A program made the translations under genes and the position numbers. Below are positions 51,126 to 60,990 of a stretch of DNA of 64,000 nt, piece by piece. How positions within the stretch are numbered: position 1 is the first letter of the stretch; each line of letters opens with the position of its first letter. A model generated the notes under the pieces. That model had not been told where the DNA came from, made no database searches, and worked only from the letters and a program-made list of their open reading frames with translations. Source of the DNA: Pseudomonas viridiflava (GTDB lineage Bacteria; Pseudomonadota; Gammaproteobacteria; Pseudomonadales; Pseudomonadaceae); contig NZ_UTBG01000106.1 of assembly GCF_900580675.1 (NCBI RefSeq), positions 1 through 64,000 of the forward strand. Reading direction: 5' to 3'.

Positions 51126-52505
51126 ATGATTAAAGACCCGTTTGCCCGCCTGGGCCTGGACCGCGAAGTCCTGACTGTCAGCCAGCTCAACGGCCGCGCG
51201 CGCGTGTTGCTGGAAGACGTGTTCACCAATATCTGGGTCGAAGGCGAAATCTCCAACCTCGCCCGCCCAGCCTCCGGCCATGTGTATTTCACCCTCAAGG
51301 ACAGTGGCGCCCAGGTGCGTTGCGCGCTGTTTCGCAATAACGCGGCGAGGGTGCGCCAGGCGTTGAAGGATGGCCTGGCGGTCAAGGTGCGCGGCAAGGT
51401 CTCGCTGTTCGAGGGCCGTGGCGACTATCAACTGATCCTCGACACCGTGGAGCCGGCCGGTGATGGCGCGTTGCGTCTGGCCTTTGACGCATTGAAGGAA
51501 AAGCTCAGCGCCGAAGGCCTGTTCAGCGCCGAACGCAAGGTGCCGCTGCCTGCGCATCCGCGGCGCATCGGGATTATCAGCTCGCCCACCGGCGCGGTGA
51601 TTCGCGACATCATCAGCGTGTTCCGCCGCCGCGCGCCCAACGTAGAACTGACGCTGATCCCGACGGCGGTGCAAGGCCGTGAAGCCGTGTCGCAGATCGT
51701 CCGCGCACTGAAGCTGGCCGATGCACGCGGCTTCGACGCATTGATCCTGGCGCGTGGCGGCGGTTCGCTGGAAGACCTCTGGTGCTTCAACGAAGAAGCC
51801 GTGGCCCGCGCGGTGGACGCCTGCGTCACGCCGATCGTCAGCGCCGTCGGCCATGAGACCGATGTGTCGATCAGCGACTTTGTCGCCGACGTGCGCGCCC
51901 CTACCCCCTCCGCCGCCGCTGAATTGCTCGCGCCGGACGCCAGCCACCTGGTGCGCCAGGTCGAAAACCTGCACCGGCGCCTGGTCATGCTGATGCGCAA
52001 TCGCCTGAGCCACGACCGCTTGCGCCTGGAGGGCATGGCCCGTCGCCTGCGCCACCCCGGCGAGCGTCTGCGCCAGCAAGCCCAGCGCCTCGACGACCTG
52101 GACATGCGCCTGCGCAGGGCCTTCGAGCGCAGCCTCAATACCCGTCGCGAGCGCTTGATCCGCCTGGAAACCCGCCTCGCCGGCCAACACCCCGGCCGCC
52201 AGCTGGCTTTGCTGCGCCAGCGCCTGGACAGCCTGGCCGAACGCCTGCCGCGTGCGATGCGCGAAGGCCTCAAGGCGCGCCGCCTGCAGCTGCAAAGCCA
52301 GGTGCAGACGTTGCAGGTGGTCAGCCCGCTGGCGACCCTGGGCCGTGGCTACAGCATTTTGCTGGATGAGCGCGGCCAGGCCATTCGCAATGCTGCGCAA
52401 ACCCACACCGGCCAACGCCTGACCGCGCGCCTCGGTGAAGGCCAACTGCAAGTGCGGGTGGAAGATAACCACCTGACGCCCGTTACCCTTTCGTTATTGG
52501 ATTGA
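51126..52505 (+). CDS. xseA: Exodeoxyribonuclease VII large subunit
   Basis: A 459-residue nuclease subunit. An OB-fold (LLEDVFTNIWVEGEISNLARPASGHVYFTLKD, residues about 28–60) is followed by the catalytic part (IGIISSPTGAVIRDI; ILARGGGSLEDLWCFNEE; SAVGHETDVSISDFVADVRAPTPSAAAE) and a long coiled coil (about 270–410). With XseB it degrades single-stranded DNA in repair; xseB is not in this window. It is followed after 3 bases by the M23 peptidase gene. Confidence 0.96.
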   Translation: MIKDPFARLGLDREVLTVSQLNGRARVLLEDVFTNIWVEGEISNLARPASGHVYFTLKDSGAQVRCALFRNNAARVRQALKDGLAVKVRGKVSLFEGRGDYQLILDTVEPAGDGALRLAFDALKEKLSAEGLFSAERKVPLPAHPRRIGIISSPTGAVIRDIISVFRRRAPNVELTLIPTAVQGREAVSQIVRALKLADARGFDALILARGGGSLEDLWCFNEEAVARAVDACVTPIVSAVGHETDVSISDFVADVRAPTPSAAAELLAPDASHLVRQVENLHRRLVMLMRNRLSHDRLRLEGMARRLRHPGERLRQQAQRLDDLDMRLRRAFERSLNTRRERLIRLETRLAGQHPGRQLALLRQRLDSLAERLPRAMREGLKARRLQLQSQVQTLQVVSPLATLGRGYSILLDERGQAIRNAAQTHTGQRLTARLGEGQLQVRVEDNHLTPVTLSLLD

Positions 52506-52508
52506 TTG

Positions 52509-53330
52509 ATGCCACGTCTCTTTAGTCTGTTGATGCTGCTGTGCCTGACCTTTAATGCCCACGCCGACAGCTACATCACCCGCACCCTGAACAAACCCGT
52601 GCCCGGCGGTGTTGCCGTGGTCGAACTGGGCCCTGCGGCCACCGCACCGAAAGCCACTTACCAGGGCAAGCCGGTTTTGGTGGTGAAGGAGCAGGACACC
52701 TGGCTGGCGATTGTCGGCATCCCATTGACGGTCAAGCCGGGCAACGAGCGCATCAGCAGCAGCGGGCGCACCCTGCCGTTTATCGTCGGCTACAAGAAGT
52801 ACCCGGAACAGCGCATCACCTTGAAAAACAAAAGCCAGGTCAACCCTGAGCCGGCGCAACTCAAGCGCATCGAGGCGGAGCTGGCGGTGCAAATCAAGGC
52901 TTACCGCAGTTTCAGCCCAAACCTGCCGAGCAACCTGGTGCTGGATAAACCGGTGAACGGCCCGCTGTCGAGCAAGTTCGGCGTGCGCCGCTTCTTCAAC
53001 GGCGAGGAGCGCAACCCTCACTCGGGCCTGGACTTCGCGGTACCGGCCGGCACGCCGATCAAGACGCCGGCGAACGGTAAAGTGATTCTGACCGGCAACT
53101 ACTTCTTCAACGGTAACACCGTCTTCGTCGACCATGGCCAGGGCTTTATCAGCATGTTTTGCCATATGTCGAAGATCGACGTGAAGGTCGGCGATCAACT
53201 CACACGTGGTGCGGTGGTGGGCAAGGTCGGTTCAACGGGCCGTGCGACCGGGCCGCACATGCATTGGAACATCAGCCTCAACGACGCACGGGTCGACCCG
53301 GCGATCTTTATCGGCGCGTTCCAGCCCTGA
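52509..53330 (+). CDS. M23-family periplasmic metallopeptidase
   Basis: A 273-residue secreted protein with signal peptide MPRLFSLLMLLCLTFNAHA and a C-terminal LytM/M23 domain. The zinc ligands are present (NPHSGLDFA and GPHMHWN), so it should be an active peptidoglycan endopeptidase. ATG 52509 is 3 bases after the xseA stop; the preceding TTG is in frame but unlikely. A strong terminator follows. Confidence 0.92.
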   Translation: MPRLFSLLMLLCLTFNAHADSYITRTLNKPVPGGVAVVELGPAATAPKATYQGKPVLVVKEQDTWLAIVGIPLTVKPGNERISSSGRTLPFIVGYKKYPEQRITLKNKSQVNPEPAQLKRIEAELAVQIKAYRSFSPNLPSNLVLDKPVNGPLSSKFGVRRFFNGEERNPHSGLDFAVPAGTPIKTPANGKVILTGNYFFNGNTVFVDHGQGFISMFCHMSKIDVKVGDQLTRGAVVGKVGSTGRATGPHMHWNISLNDARVDPAIFIGAFQP

Positions 53331-53337
53331 ATGATCG

Positions 53338-53367
53338 AATTGCGCGCCCGATAAAGGGCGCGCAATT
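53338..53367 (+). terminator. Terminator of the xseA–M23 operon
   Basis: AATTGCGCGCCC–GATAAA–GGGCGCGCAATT, a perfect 12-bp stem starting 7 bases after the M23 stop. Confidence 0.85.
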
Positions 53368-53487
53368 AAAACGAGCCGCCAGCTCATTAACCACCATAAA
53401 ATCTCGTTTCCCGCGACAATAGCAAAACTTCTCTCAATTTTTCTCGACTGCTTGCCATCTTTCACCCCGGCGGTTAGGGTTGAGCTT

Positions 53488-53565
53488 ATGAAAACCTCTC
53501 ACACCCTCATTCAGCTCCGCCAGCACCGCAGCCTGTGCCTCGTCAGCGCACGACTGCCAGGCTGA
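53488..53565 (+). CDS. Possible leader peptide of leuA
   Basis: A 25-codon ORF ([15 protein letters not shown]…, ending SARLPG) 92 bases upstream of leuA, on the same strand, in an otherwise non-coding 326-base gap. Five of its codons are Leu (CTC/CTG). A GGCCG…CGGCC hairpin (about 53,622–53,640) lies just ahead of the leuA ribosome-binding site. This layout suits attenuation or leader-coupled control by leucine supply, but there is no dense Leu run, so the call is tentative. Confidence 0.45.
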   Translation: MKTSHTLIQLRQHRSLCLVSARLPG

Positions 53566-53657
53566 ATCGATCTGCCTCGCCTTTCAAAAAAGCAGCATCC
53601 CCAATAACAGTTTTACGGCAGGCCGCCTTTTCTCGGCCCCTAGCAAAGGATTTTCCG

Positions 53658-55337
53658 ATGAGCATGCTCAAAGACCCGTCTTCGAAGTACCGCGCGTTCC
53701 CGACCATCGATATCCCGGACCGCACCTGGCCGTCGAAAACCATCACCGAAGCGCCTATCTGGTGCAGTTCCGACCTGCGTGATGGCAACCAGTCGCTGAT
53801 CGAGCCGATGGACGCCGCGAAAAAGCTGCGCTTCTGGAAAACCCTGGTCGCCGTGGGTGTGAAGGAAATCGAAGCCTCGTTCCCGGCAGCCTCGCAAACC
53901 GACTTTGACTTCGTGCGCACCCTGATCGAAGACAATCACATCCCCGAGGACACCACCATCCAGGTGCTGACCCAGGGCCGTGAAGACTTGATCGCGCGCA
54001 CCTTCGAATCCCTGCGCGGCGCCAAGAAAGCCATCGTGCACTTGTATAACGCGACCTCGCCGTCGTTCCGCCGCATCGTTTTCAACCAGGACAAGGACGG
54101 CATCAAGGCCATCGCGGTCAACGCCGCCAAGCTGTTCGTCAAGTACGCCGCCCAGCAGCCGGAAACCCAGTGGACCTTCGAGTATTCCCCGGAAACCTTC
54201 AGCGCCACCGAGCTGGAGTTTGCCAAGGAAGTCTGTGACGCAGTGATCGAGGTGTGGAACCCGACGCCTGAGCACAAGATGATCCTCAACCTGCCGGCTA
54301 CCGTCGAGTGCGCCACGCCGAACATCTATGCAGACCAGATCGAGTGGTTCGGGCGCCATATCAACCGTCGTGACAGTGTGATCATCAGCCTGCACACCCA
54401 CAACGACCGTGGCACCGGCGTGGCCGCCACCGAGCTGGGCCTGATGGCCGGCGCCGACCGTGTAGAAGGCTGCCTGTTCGGTAACGGCGAGCGTACCGGT
54501 AACGTCGACCTGGTCACCGTGGCACTGAACATGTACACCCAGGGCCTCGACCCGCAGCTGGACTTCTCCGACATCGACGGCGTGCGCAAAGTCGTCGAGG
54601 AGTGCAACCAGATCCAGGTACACCCACGTCACCCGTACGTGGGCGACCTGGTGCACACCGCGTTCTCCGGCTCCCACCAGGACGCAATCCGCAAGGGCTT
54701 CACCCAACAGAAAGCCGACGCGCTGTGGGAAGTGCCGTACTTGCCGATCGACCCGGCCGATATCGGCCGCAGCTACGAAGCGGTGATTCGCGTGAACAGC
54801 CAGTCGGGCAAAGGCGGTATCGCCTACCTGCTGGAGCAGGAATACGACATCAGCTTGCCGCGCCGCATGCAGATCGAATTCAGCCAGGTAGTACAGGCCG
54901 AAACCGACCGCGTGGGCCTGGAAATGACCGCACCGCAGATCTACGCCTTGCTGCAGCGTGAATACTTGCAAGCCAACACCCCGTACGCGCTGGTCAGCCA
55001 TCGCCTGCAGGAAGAAAACGGCAACAGCTTTGTCGAGGTCGAAGTCTCGGGCAAGGGCCAGGGCGAAACCAACCTGCACTGGAAAGGCAAAGGCAACGGC
55101 GCCCTGGAAGCGCTGGTGGCTGGGCTGCCGATTGGCGTGGAAATCATGGACTACAACGAACATGCAATCGGTGCTGGTACCAACGCCAAGGCGGCGGCTT
55201 ACATTGAGCTGCGCGTGAACGGCGAGCGCCCCGTGCATGGCGTGGGCATTGATGAAAACATCACCACGGCGAGCTTCAAGGCGCTGTTCAGCGCGCTGAA
55301 CCGTTCGTTGAGCCAGCAGGAAGCGAAAGCGGCGTAA
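53658..55337 (+). CDS. leuA: 2-isopropylmalate synthase (class II)
   Basis: A 559-residue enzyme that condenses acetyl-CoA and 2-ketoisovalerate in leucine synthesis. The TIM-barrel has [16 protein letters not shown] (residues about 36–51) and the metal His pair [12 protein letters not shown]. The C-terminal regulatory domain (about 430–555) should bind leucine for feedback inhibition. ATG 53658 follows AAAGGA; the frame is open to 53535 but overlaps the leader region. A terminator follows. Confidence 0.96.
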   Translation: MSMLKDPSSKYRAFPTIDIPDRTWPSKTITEAPIWCSSDLRDGNQSLIEPMDAAKKLRFWKTLVAVGVKEIEASFPAASQTDFDFVRTLIEDNHIPEDTTIQVLTQGREDLIARTFESLRGAKKAIVHLYNATSPSFRRIVFNQDKDGIKAIAVNAAKLFVKYAAQQPETQWTFEYSPETFSATELEFAKEVCDAVIEVWNPTPEHKMILNLPATVECATPNIYADQIEWFGRHINRRDSVIISLHTHNDRGTGVAATELGLMAGADRVEGCLFGNGERTGNVDLVTVALNMYTQGLDPQLDFSDIDGVRKVVEECNQIQVHPRHPYVGDLVHTAFSGSHQDAIRKGFTQQKADALWEVPYLPIDPADIGRSYEAVIRVNSQSGKGGIAYLLEQEYDISLPRRMQIEFSQVVQAETDRVGLEMTAPQIYALLQREYLQANTPYALVSHRLQEENGNSFVEVEVSGKGQGETNLHWKGKGNGALEALVAGLPIGVEIMDYNEHAIGAGTNAKAAAYIELRVNGERPVHGVGIDENITTASFKALFSALNRSLSQQEAKAA

Positions 55338-55359
55338 CGCCTATCGCTGGAATGCAAAA

Positions 55360-55390
55360 GGCCCCTGAGTGAGAACTCAGGGGCCTTTTT
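55360..55390 (+). terminator. leuA terminator
   Basis: GGCCCCTGAGT–GAGA–ACTCAGGGGCC followed by TTTTT, 22 bases after the leuA stop; an A-run on the other side could make it bidirectional. Confidence 0.9.
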
Positions 55391-55420
55391 ACTTTAGATC
55401 TGTGGTGATGCTGATGGCCT

Positions 55421-55493
55421 CTTCGCGAGCAAGCCCCCTCCCACATTTGGAATGCATTTTCCTGTGGGAGCCGGGCTTGCCCGCGATGGCGGT
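55421..55493. repeat. REP element pair (inverted)
   Basis: CTTCGCGAGCAAGCCCCCTCCCAC faces GTGGGAGCCGGGCTTGCCCGCGAT in the gap between the convergent leuA and amidase genes. Confidence 0.85.
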
Positions 55494-55496
55494 AGT

Positions 55497-56288
55497 TCAG
55501 ACAAACTGAAAGCTATCAGCATCCAGGTTCGCCGGAAACTTGGTGCGATACGCCGCCAGCTCCGCCGCGTCCAGGCACACCTGAAACACCCCATCGGCCT
55601 CCCCCGCACTCAGCAGGGTCTCGCCCTGGAAATCCAGTATCTGGCTGTCACCGGTGTAGGCAAAGCCTTTGCCATCGGTGCCCACCCGATTCACCGCCGC
55701 CACATAACACAGGTTTTCAATCGCCCGCGCCGGTAACAGGCGGTTCCAATGCTGGCGACGCGCGCCGGGCCAATTGGCGGTGTACAGCAGCAGGTCGGTG
55801 TCCTGGGCATCACGGCTCCACACCGGAAAACGCAGGTCATAGCAAATCAGTGGGCGAATGCGCCAGCCCTTCAACTCGAACAGCACCTGGCGCTCGCCGG
55901 GGGTGTAGTGGTCATGCTCACCCGCCATGCGGAAAAGATGGCGCTTGTCGTAATGCAGCACCTCGCCGTCCGGCCGCGCCCACAGCAAGCGGTTACGGTG
56001 GCTGCCGTCAGCGGCCTGGATGATCACACTGCCGGTGATCACCGCGTCGTACTTTGCCGCCTGGGCTTGCAACCAGCGGTGGGTTGGGCCGCTTTCCGGC
56101 TCGGCGAGGGTTTCGGACTCCATCGAGAAGCCGGTGGTGAACATCTCCGGCAACACGATCAGGTCCGCACCCCGGGCCTGCTCCAGCAGCAGCTCGAACT
56201 GCTCGAGGTTGGCCTGGCGGTCGTGCCAGACCAGGCTGGTCTGGACCAGTGCGACGTTCAGATTGGGCAATGCAGTCAGATCACGCAT
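55497..56288 (-). CDS. Nitrilase-superfamily omega-amidase (YafV-like)
   Basis: A 263-residue carbon–nitrogen hydrolase with the Glu–Lys–Cys triad in LIVLPEMFTTGFS, HYDKRHLFRMAGEH and RPLICYDLRFPVW. The motifs match YafV/Nit2-type omega-amidases that hydrolyse 2-oxoglutaramate or 2-oxosuccinamate. Its start (56288) overlaps the end of the aminotransferase gene by 13 bases, supporting a transaminase/omega-amidase pair. Confidence 0.9.
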   Translation of the reverse strand: MRDLTALPNLNVALVQTSLVWHDRQANLEQFELLLEQARGADLIVLPEMFTTGFSMESETLAEPESGPTHRWLQAQAAKYDAVITGSVIIQAADGSHRNRLLWARPDGEVLHYDKRHLFRMAGEHDHYTPGERQVLFELKGWRIRPLICYDLRFPVWSRDAQDTDLLLYTANWPGARRQHWNRLLPARAIENLCYVAAVNRVGTDGKGFAYTGDSQILDFQGETLLSAGEADGVFQVCLDAAELAAYRTKFPANLDADSFQFV

Positions 56289-57424
56289 AGTTTTTCGGCT
56301 GCTTGTTGCAGCGTTTCCTCGCGTTTGGCAAAGCACAGGCGCACCAGGCGCTGGCCTTGCGGTGGGTTCTGGTAGAACACCGAGACCGGAATCGTCGCCA
56401 CGCCCTGTTCGCGGGTCATCCACAGGGACATGGCGACGTCATCCAGGTCCGGGCGAATCTGTGAGTAATCGACCAGTTGGAAGTAGGTGCCGGCCACGCG
56501 GGTAAAGCTGAAACGCGATGGCGCCAGCAGATCGCAGAACAGGTCGCGCTTGGCCTGGTAAAAGGCCGGCAGCGCCTCGACGTGCTCCGGGTGCTCGGCC
56601 ATGAAATCCGCCAAAGCGTACTGCAAAGGGGTCACGCCGCAAAAGTTGACATATTGATGCACCTTGCGCAGTTCAGCCGTCAGCGCCGCTGGCGCGACCA
56701 CGTAGCCGGTTTTCCAGCCGGTGACGTGGTAAGTCTTGCCAAAAGAGCTGACCACGAACGCGCGCTGGTACAGCTCTTCGTGGGCCAGCACGCTGACATG
56801 CGGCACGCCGTCGAACACCAAGTGCTCATAGACCTCATCGCTGACCAGGTAGATATCGCGGTCGCGGATCAGTTCGGCCAGCTGGTCCAGCTCGGCACGG
56901 CTGATCAGCGCGCCAGTGGGGTTGTGCGGGGTGTTGAGGATGATCATGCGGGTGCGCGGTGAGAGCGCGGCCTTGATCTGTTCGAAGTCGAGGGCGAAAC
57001 CCTGCAGGCTCAGCTGCACATGCACGCAGCGGCCACCCGCCAGCTCGACCGAGGGCTCGTAGCTGTCATAGCAGGGGTCGAACACGATGACTTCATCACC
57101 GTTGCGGATCACGGCCTGGATCGCGCAGAAGATCGCCGCCGTGGCGCCGGGGGTGATGGTCACTTCGCTGTCCGGGTCGACCGTGGCGCCATAGCTGCGG
57201 GCGATCTTGGCCGCCACTTGCTGACGCAGGGCCGGCAGGCCGGTCATCGGTGAATATTGGTTGTGCCCACTGGCAACATGCTTGCCCACGGCGTCGAGCA
57301 AACCCTGGGGGCCGTTGAAGTCGGGAAAGCCTTGGGACAGGTTGAGCGCGCCAGTCTCGGCAGCGAGTTGCGACATGGTGGTGAAAATGGTCGTGCCGAC
57401 ATTTGGCAGCTTACTGGTGATCAT
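56276..57424 (-). CDS. PLP-dependent aminotransferase (YbdL-like, methionine/glutamine transaminase type)
   Basis: A 382-residue class I/II aminotransferase. It has the substrate segment NLSQGFPDF, the cofactor region NTPHNPTGALIS, and the PLP lysine in SSFGKTYHVTGWKTG. FGKTYHVTGWK and QYSPM resemble E. coli YbdL and glutamine transaminase K, which use aromatic amino acids, Met or Gln. With the coupled omega-amidase it probably pulls transamination of 2-oxo acids such as KMTB toward methionine. The exact substrate is inferred. Confidence 0.88.
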   Translation of the reverse strand: MITSKLPNVGTTIFTTMSQLAAETGALNLSQGFPDFNGPQGLLDAVGKHVASGHNQYSPMTGLPALRQQVAAKIARSYGATVDPDSEVTITPGATAAIFCAIQAVIRNGDEVIVFDPCYDSYEPSVELAGGRCVHVQLSLQGFALDFEQIKAALSPRTRMIILNTPHNPTGALISRAELDQLAELIRDRDIYLVSDEVYEHLVFDGVPHVSVLAHEELYQRAFVVSSFGKTYHVTGWKTGYVVAPAALTAELRKVHQYVNFCGVTPLQYALADFMAEHPEHVEALPAFYQAKRDLFCDLLAPSRFSFTRVAGTYFQLVDYSQIRPDLDDVAMSLWMTREQGVATIPVSVFYQNPPQGQRLVRLCFAKREETLQQAAEKLCVI

Positions 57425-57503
57425 CGGAGCCCCCTGCAGGTGAGCCCCAAGTTTTAAGCTGCCGGTTGCACGGGGTCAAGGCACAAACCGTCGCGCACAA
57501 AAA

Positions 57504-57522
57504 AGGGCTCCAAAGGAGCCCT
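57504..57522 (-). terminator. der terminator
   Basis: AGGGCTCC–AAA–GGAGCCCT with a T-run downstream in the minus-strand direction, between der and the aminotransferase gene. Confidence 0.85.
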
Positions 57523-57558
57523 CTCTCGCAGCGTGTCGCTTACCCCATGAAGCGGCGA

Positions 57559-59028
57559 TTATTTCTTGTCGCGGCGCTTCTTGTCGGCTTTCTTGTGGTG
57601 AGTCATCAAACGACGCTTCTTGTTCACCTGACGGTCAGTCAAGGTGTTCTTGTTACCTTCGTATGGGTTCTCGCCACCCTTGAACTCGATACGGATCGGC
57701 GTACCGACCAGTTTCAAGACACGGCGGTAAGTGTTCTCCAGGTAACGCACGTAGGACTTCGGCACCTTCTCGATCTGGTTACCGTGGATCACGATAATCG
57801 GCGGGTTGGCACCACCCAAGTGGGCGTAACGCAGCTTGATCCGGCGGTTGTTGACCATCGGCGGCGCGTGCTCGCCAACCGCGTCTTCCAGGATCTGGGT
57901 CAGGCGGTTGGTCGGCCAGCGGGTAACCGCGGACTTGAACGAGTTCTGTACGGACGCGTACAGGTTGCCCACGCCGGTGCCGTGCAATGCCGAGATAAAG
58001 TGAATATCGGCGAACTCGACGAAGAACAGACGACGCTGCAGCTCGATCTTGACGAAATCGCGCTCGCTCGGCGTCATGCCGTCCCACTTGTTGATCGCAA
58101 TCACCAGGGCGCGACCGGCTTCCAGGGCAAAGCCCAGCAAGTTGAGGTCGTGGTCCACCACGCCTTCGCGGGCGTCCATCACGAAAATCACCACGTTGGC
58201 GTCTTTGATCGCCTGCAGGGTTTTCACCACGGAGAACTTTTCAACTTCCTCGTGGATCTTGCCGCGCTTGCGCACACCGGCGGTGTCGATCAGCGTGTAC
58301 TTCTCGTCGTTACGCTCGAACGGGATGTAGATGCTGTCGCGGGTGGTGCCGGGTTCGTCATAGACGATTACCCGGTCTTCACCCAGCATGCGGTTGACCA
58401 GGGTCGACTTGCCGACGTTAGGGCGACCGATGATAGCGATCTTGATACCGTCTTTTTCGCTAGGGCCAGGAATGCGCTTGGCTTCCTCACCTTCGGCGAC
58501 GATCTCTTCTTCGCCCTCTTCTTCCTCGTCGTCATCCTTGGGAAAGGTGCTGAGGGCGATTTCCAGCATCTGGGTGATGCCGCGACCATGGGCACCGGCG
58601 ACCGGGATTGCATCACCCAGGCCCATCGGGCTGAACTCGGCACGGGCAGCCTCAGGATCGATGTTATCGATCTTGTTGGCGACCAGATAGGAACGCTTGT
58701 TGCGCTTGCGCAGGTGCTCGCCAATCATCTGATCGGCAGCGGTGTAGCCCGCGCGGGCGTCCACCAGGAACAACACGACGTCGGCTTCTTCAATGGCCAG
58801 CAGCGACTGCTCGGCCATTTTTTCGTCCATGCCATGCTCGTCACCGGAGATACCACCGGTGTCGACAATAATGTAGGAGCGCCCTTGCCACTTTGCCTCA
58901 CCGTATTGGCGATCACGGGTCAGACCGGACAAGTCGCCGACGATGGCGTCGCGAGTCCTGGTCAGGCGGTTGAACAAGGTGGACTTGCCGACGTTAGGTC
59001 GGCCCACCAGGGCGATTACGGGAACCAT
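57559..59028 (-). CDS. der: GTPase Der (EngA), 50S ribosome assembly
   Basis: A 489-residue GTPase with two G domains ([17 protein letters not shown] near residue 5; [17 protein letters not shown] near 205), an acidic linker between them ([14 protein letters not shown]) and a KH-like C-terminal domain with a basic tail ([20 protein letters not shown]). ATG 59028 ([12 protein letters not shown]) is chosen because GGAGAG is upstream; the ATG at 59040 has none. It is separated from bamB by a hairpin. Confidence 0.96.
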   Translation of the reverse strand: MVPVIALVGRPNVGKSTLFNRLTRTRDAIVGDLSGLTRDRQYGEAKWQGRSYIIVDTGGISGDEHGMDEKMAEQSLLAIEEADVVLFLVDARAGYTAADQMIGEHLRKRNKRSYLVANKIDNIDPEAARAEFSPMGLGDAIPVAGAHGRGITQMLEIALSTFPKDDDEEEEGEEEIVAEGEEAKRIPGPSEKDGIKIAIIGRPNVGKSTLVNRMLGEDRVIVYDEPGTTRDSIYIPFERNDEKYTLIDTAGVRKRGKIHEEVEKFSVVKTLQAIKDANVVIFVMDAREGVVDHDLNLLGFALEAGRALVIAINKWDGMTPSERDFVKIELQRRLFFVEFADIHFISALHGTGVGNLYASVQNSFKSAVTRWPTNRLTQILEDAVGEHAPPMVNNRRIKLRYAHLGGANPPIIVIHGNQIEKVPKSYVRYLENTYRRVLKLVGTPIRIEFKGGENPYEGNKNTLTDRQVNKKRRLMTHHKKADKKRRDKK

Positions 59029-59063
59029 GCGGCTCTCCACTTCGTTATTTCAGAAAATACAAA

Positions 59064-59084
59064 AGCCGCTGCATGGCAGCGGCT
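59064..59084 (-). terminator. Hairpin between bamB and der
   Basis: AGCCGCTGC–ATG–GCAGCGGCT followed on the minus strand by TTTTGTATTTTC. It probably ends part of the rodZ–bamB transcription before der. A second short hairpin (CCCCGCCGAAGCGGGG, about 59,115–59,132) lies just upstream. Confidence 0.7.
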
Positions 59085-59162
59085 GGTGCTCGGGGCAGCA
59101 TATTCAAATGCCGCATGCCCCGCCGAAGCGGGGCCGCCTGGGTGTTACCCCAAGCATAGTTC

Positions 59163-60314
59163 TTACTTGATGGTCAGGGCTTCCAGCTTGCCGCTGTTGC
59201 CAAACACATAAAGCATGTTACCAACCACCAGCGGACGTGCACGCAGGCCGTCGCTGTCGATACGCTCACGACCTACAAAGCGACCGTCCACCTGGCTCAG
59301 CAGGTGCAGGTAGCCTTCGAAGTCGCCTACCGCTACGTAGCTGGAGAAGACTTCCGGTGCCGACAGTTGACGGCGGGCCAGGGAGTCGTTGCTCCACAAT
59401 GCAGTGGTGGAACGCTCGTCGACACTTTCAACGGTGCCGGACGCCAGGCTTACGTAGACGCTGCCAAACCCTTGGGCGACACCGGCGTAGCTGGAAGCAT
59501 CACGCTGCCAGTTCACGCGACCGCTCTGCAGGTCCAGTGCGGCAACGCGGCCCTGGTAAGTGGCGACGTAGAGGGTTTCGCCCGACAGCAGCAAGCCGCC
59601 GTCGATGTCCACTACGCGGTCCAGCTCGGAGCGACCTTGCGGGATAGCCACACGGGTTTCCCAGGCCGGCACGCCGTTCTGGGTGTTCAGGGCGACCACT
59701 TTACCGGTCGACAGGCCTGCAACGGCCAGATTGTTGGTCACAATCGGACCACTGGTCCCGCGCAGGGTCAGTACTGCCGGGGTGCTGTCGTACAACCAGC
59801 GCTGCTCGCCAGTGCTGGCGTCAAGGCCGATGACACGGTCGTCCTGGGTCTGCACCACGACGATGTCGCCGTTGGTGGCAGGCGGTGCGAGGACTTCACT
59901 GGTCACGCGAGCGCGCCATTTCTCTTCACCGGTGCTGGAATCCAGCGCCACGACTTCGCCTTTCAGCGTGCCGAGCATGACCATGCCGTAACCCACGCCA
60001 ACGGCGCCGGATACTGGCAATTCGAGGTCTTTCTTCCACTTCACGTCGCCGTTCATGCGATCCATGGAGATCACCACGCCGGTCACGTCAGCGGCCACAA
60101 TGCTGTCACCCTCGATTGCCGGTACCAACATGTTGTAGGTCTCGCCCTGCCCATCACCGATGGAGCGGCTCCATTGCTTTTGCAGGACCACTTCTTCCTT
60201 GAAGCTGGTCAGCTCGGCCGGAGGCAGTTCTTTTTTACTGTTGCTGCTGCAACCCGCGGCCAGAACGGCCAGAGCCAGCAATGCTGCATGTTTCCAACGG
60301 ATCACGTCACGCAT
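59163..60314 (-). CDS. bamB: Outer-membrane protein assembly factor BamB
   Basis: A 383-residue lipoprotein of the Bam complex that inserts beta-barrel proteins in the outer membrane. The signal ends in the lipobox ALAVLAAGC, and the rest is an eight-bladed PQQ-like propeller (repeats such as VVALDSSTGEEKWRARV, VIGLDASTGEQRWLYD, VAALDLQSGRVNWQRD). ATG 60314 (MRDVIRWKHAALL) has AAAGGGG upstream; the longer frame to 60404 lies inside the next gene. It overlaps the upstream TPR gene by 8 bases. Confidence 0.95.
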   Translation of the reverse strand: MRDVIRWKHAALLALAVLAAGCSSNSKKELPPAELTSFKEEVVLQKQWSRSIGDGQGETYNMLVPAIEGDSIVAADVTGVVISMDRMNGDVKWKKDLELPVSGAVGVGYGMVMLGTLKGEVVALDSSTGEEKWRARVTSEVLAPPATNGDIVVVQTQDDRVIGLDASTGEQRWLYDSTPAVLTLRGTSGPIVTNNLAVAGLSTGKVVALNTQNGVPAWETRVAIPQGRSELDRVVDIDGGLLLSGETLYVATYQGRVAALDLQSGRVNWQRDASSYAGVAQGFGSVYVSLASGTVESVDERSTTALWSNDSLARRQLSAPEVFSSYVAVGDFEGYLHLLSQVDGRFVGRERIDSDGLRARPLVVGNMLYVFGNSGKLEALTIK

Positions 60315-60948
60315 CCCCTTTGGCCAAGTCGTCCAGCTTGATTTGTAAGCCACCGACCGCCGCTTCATCAGACAGCGCCGCCTTGGCTTTTTGGTACGCA
60401 GCATTGGCTTCGTCGGTACGACCCAATTGGACCAACAGGTCGCCCTTGAGCTCTTCGCGAGTGGCTACAAATGCCTTGTCAGCATCGCCGTCGAGCAGTT
60501 TGAGTGCTTCGTCAGCCTTGTTCTGTGCCGCCAATACCTGAGCCAGGCGCTGACGTGCGATTTCACCCAGGGTCGGGTTGGTCGGCTTGTCGGCGATGGC
60601 TTTCAGCTCGGTGGCTGCGTCATCCAGCTTGCCGGTGTCGACCGCGACTTTCGCGACGAACAGGCTGCCGTATTGGGCGTAGGTCGTACCGCCAAATTCG
60701 TTCTTCAGCTTGCCGGCCAGGTCTGCCACTTGGGCAGGGTCAGGCTTGCCGTCTGGCGTCAGCGTGGTTTCCAGCAGTTGCTGATAGAGAATCGAGGCGC
60801 CCTGGGACTGGTTGGCCTGATACTTGGTCCAGGCTTGCCAGCCGAACACCACCACTAAAGCCAGCAGACCGCCGGTAACCAAGGGCTTGCCGTTACGCTG
60901 CCACCAGTCCTTGAAATCGGCCAGTTGATCATCATCAGTACTCGACAC
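60307..60948 (-). CDS. YfgM-like TPR ancillary membrane protein
   Basis: A 213-residue protein with an N-terminal cytoplasmic segment (SSTDDDQLADFKDWWQRNGK), one membrane helix (PLVTGGLLALVVVFGWQAW, about residues 22–40) and periplasmic TPR-like repeats. This matches YfgM, an inner-membrane partner of SecYEG and periplasmic chaperones. It lies between hisS and bamB as in other gamma-proteobacteria. Confidence 0.92.
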   Translation of the reverse strand: MSSTDDDQLADFKDWWQRNGKPLVTGGLLALVVVFGWQAWTKYQANQSQGASILYQQLLETTLTPDGKPDPAQVADLAGKLKNEFGGTTYAQYGSLFVAKVAVDTGKLDDAATELKAIADKPTNPTLGEIARQRLAQVLAAQNKADEALKLLDGDADKAFVATREELKGDLLVQLGRTDEANAAYQKAKAALSDEAAVGGLQIKLDDLAKGDA

Positions 60949-60990
60949 CCCAATACTCCTTAAATCGCTAAATTCGGCTGTTCGACAGCT

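Noticed and set aside
57466..59211. Plus-strand frame (581 residues) opposite der
   Set aside because: Antisense shadow of der; it contains no recognisable domain and overlaps the der terminator.
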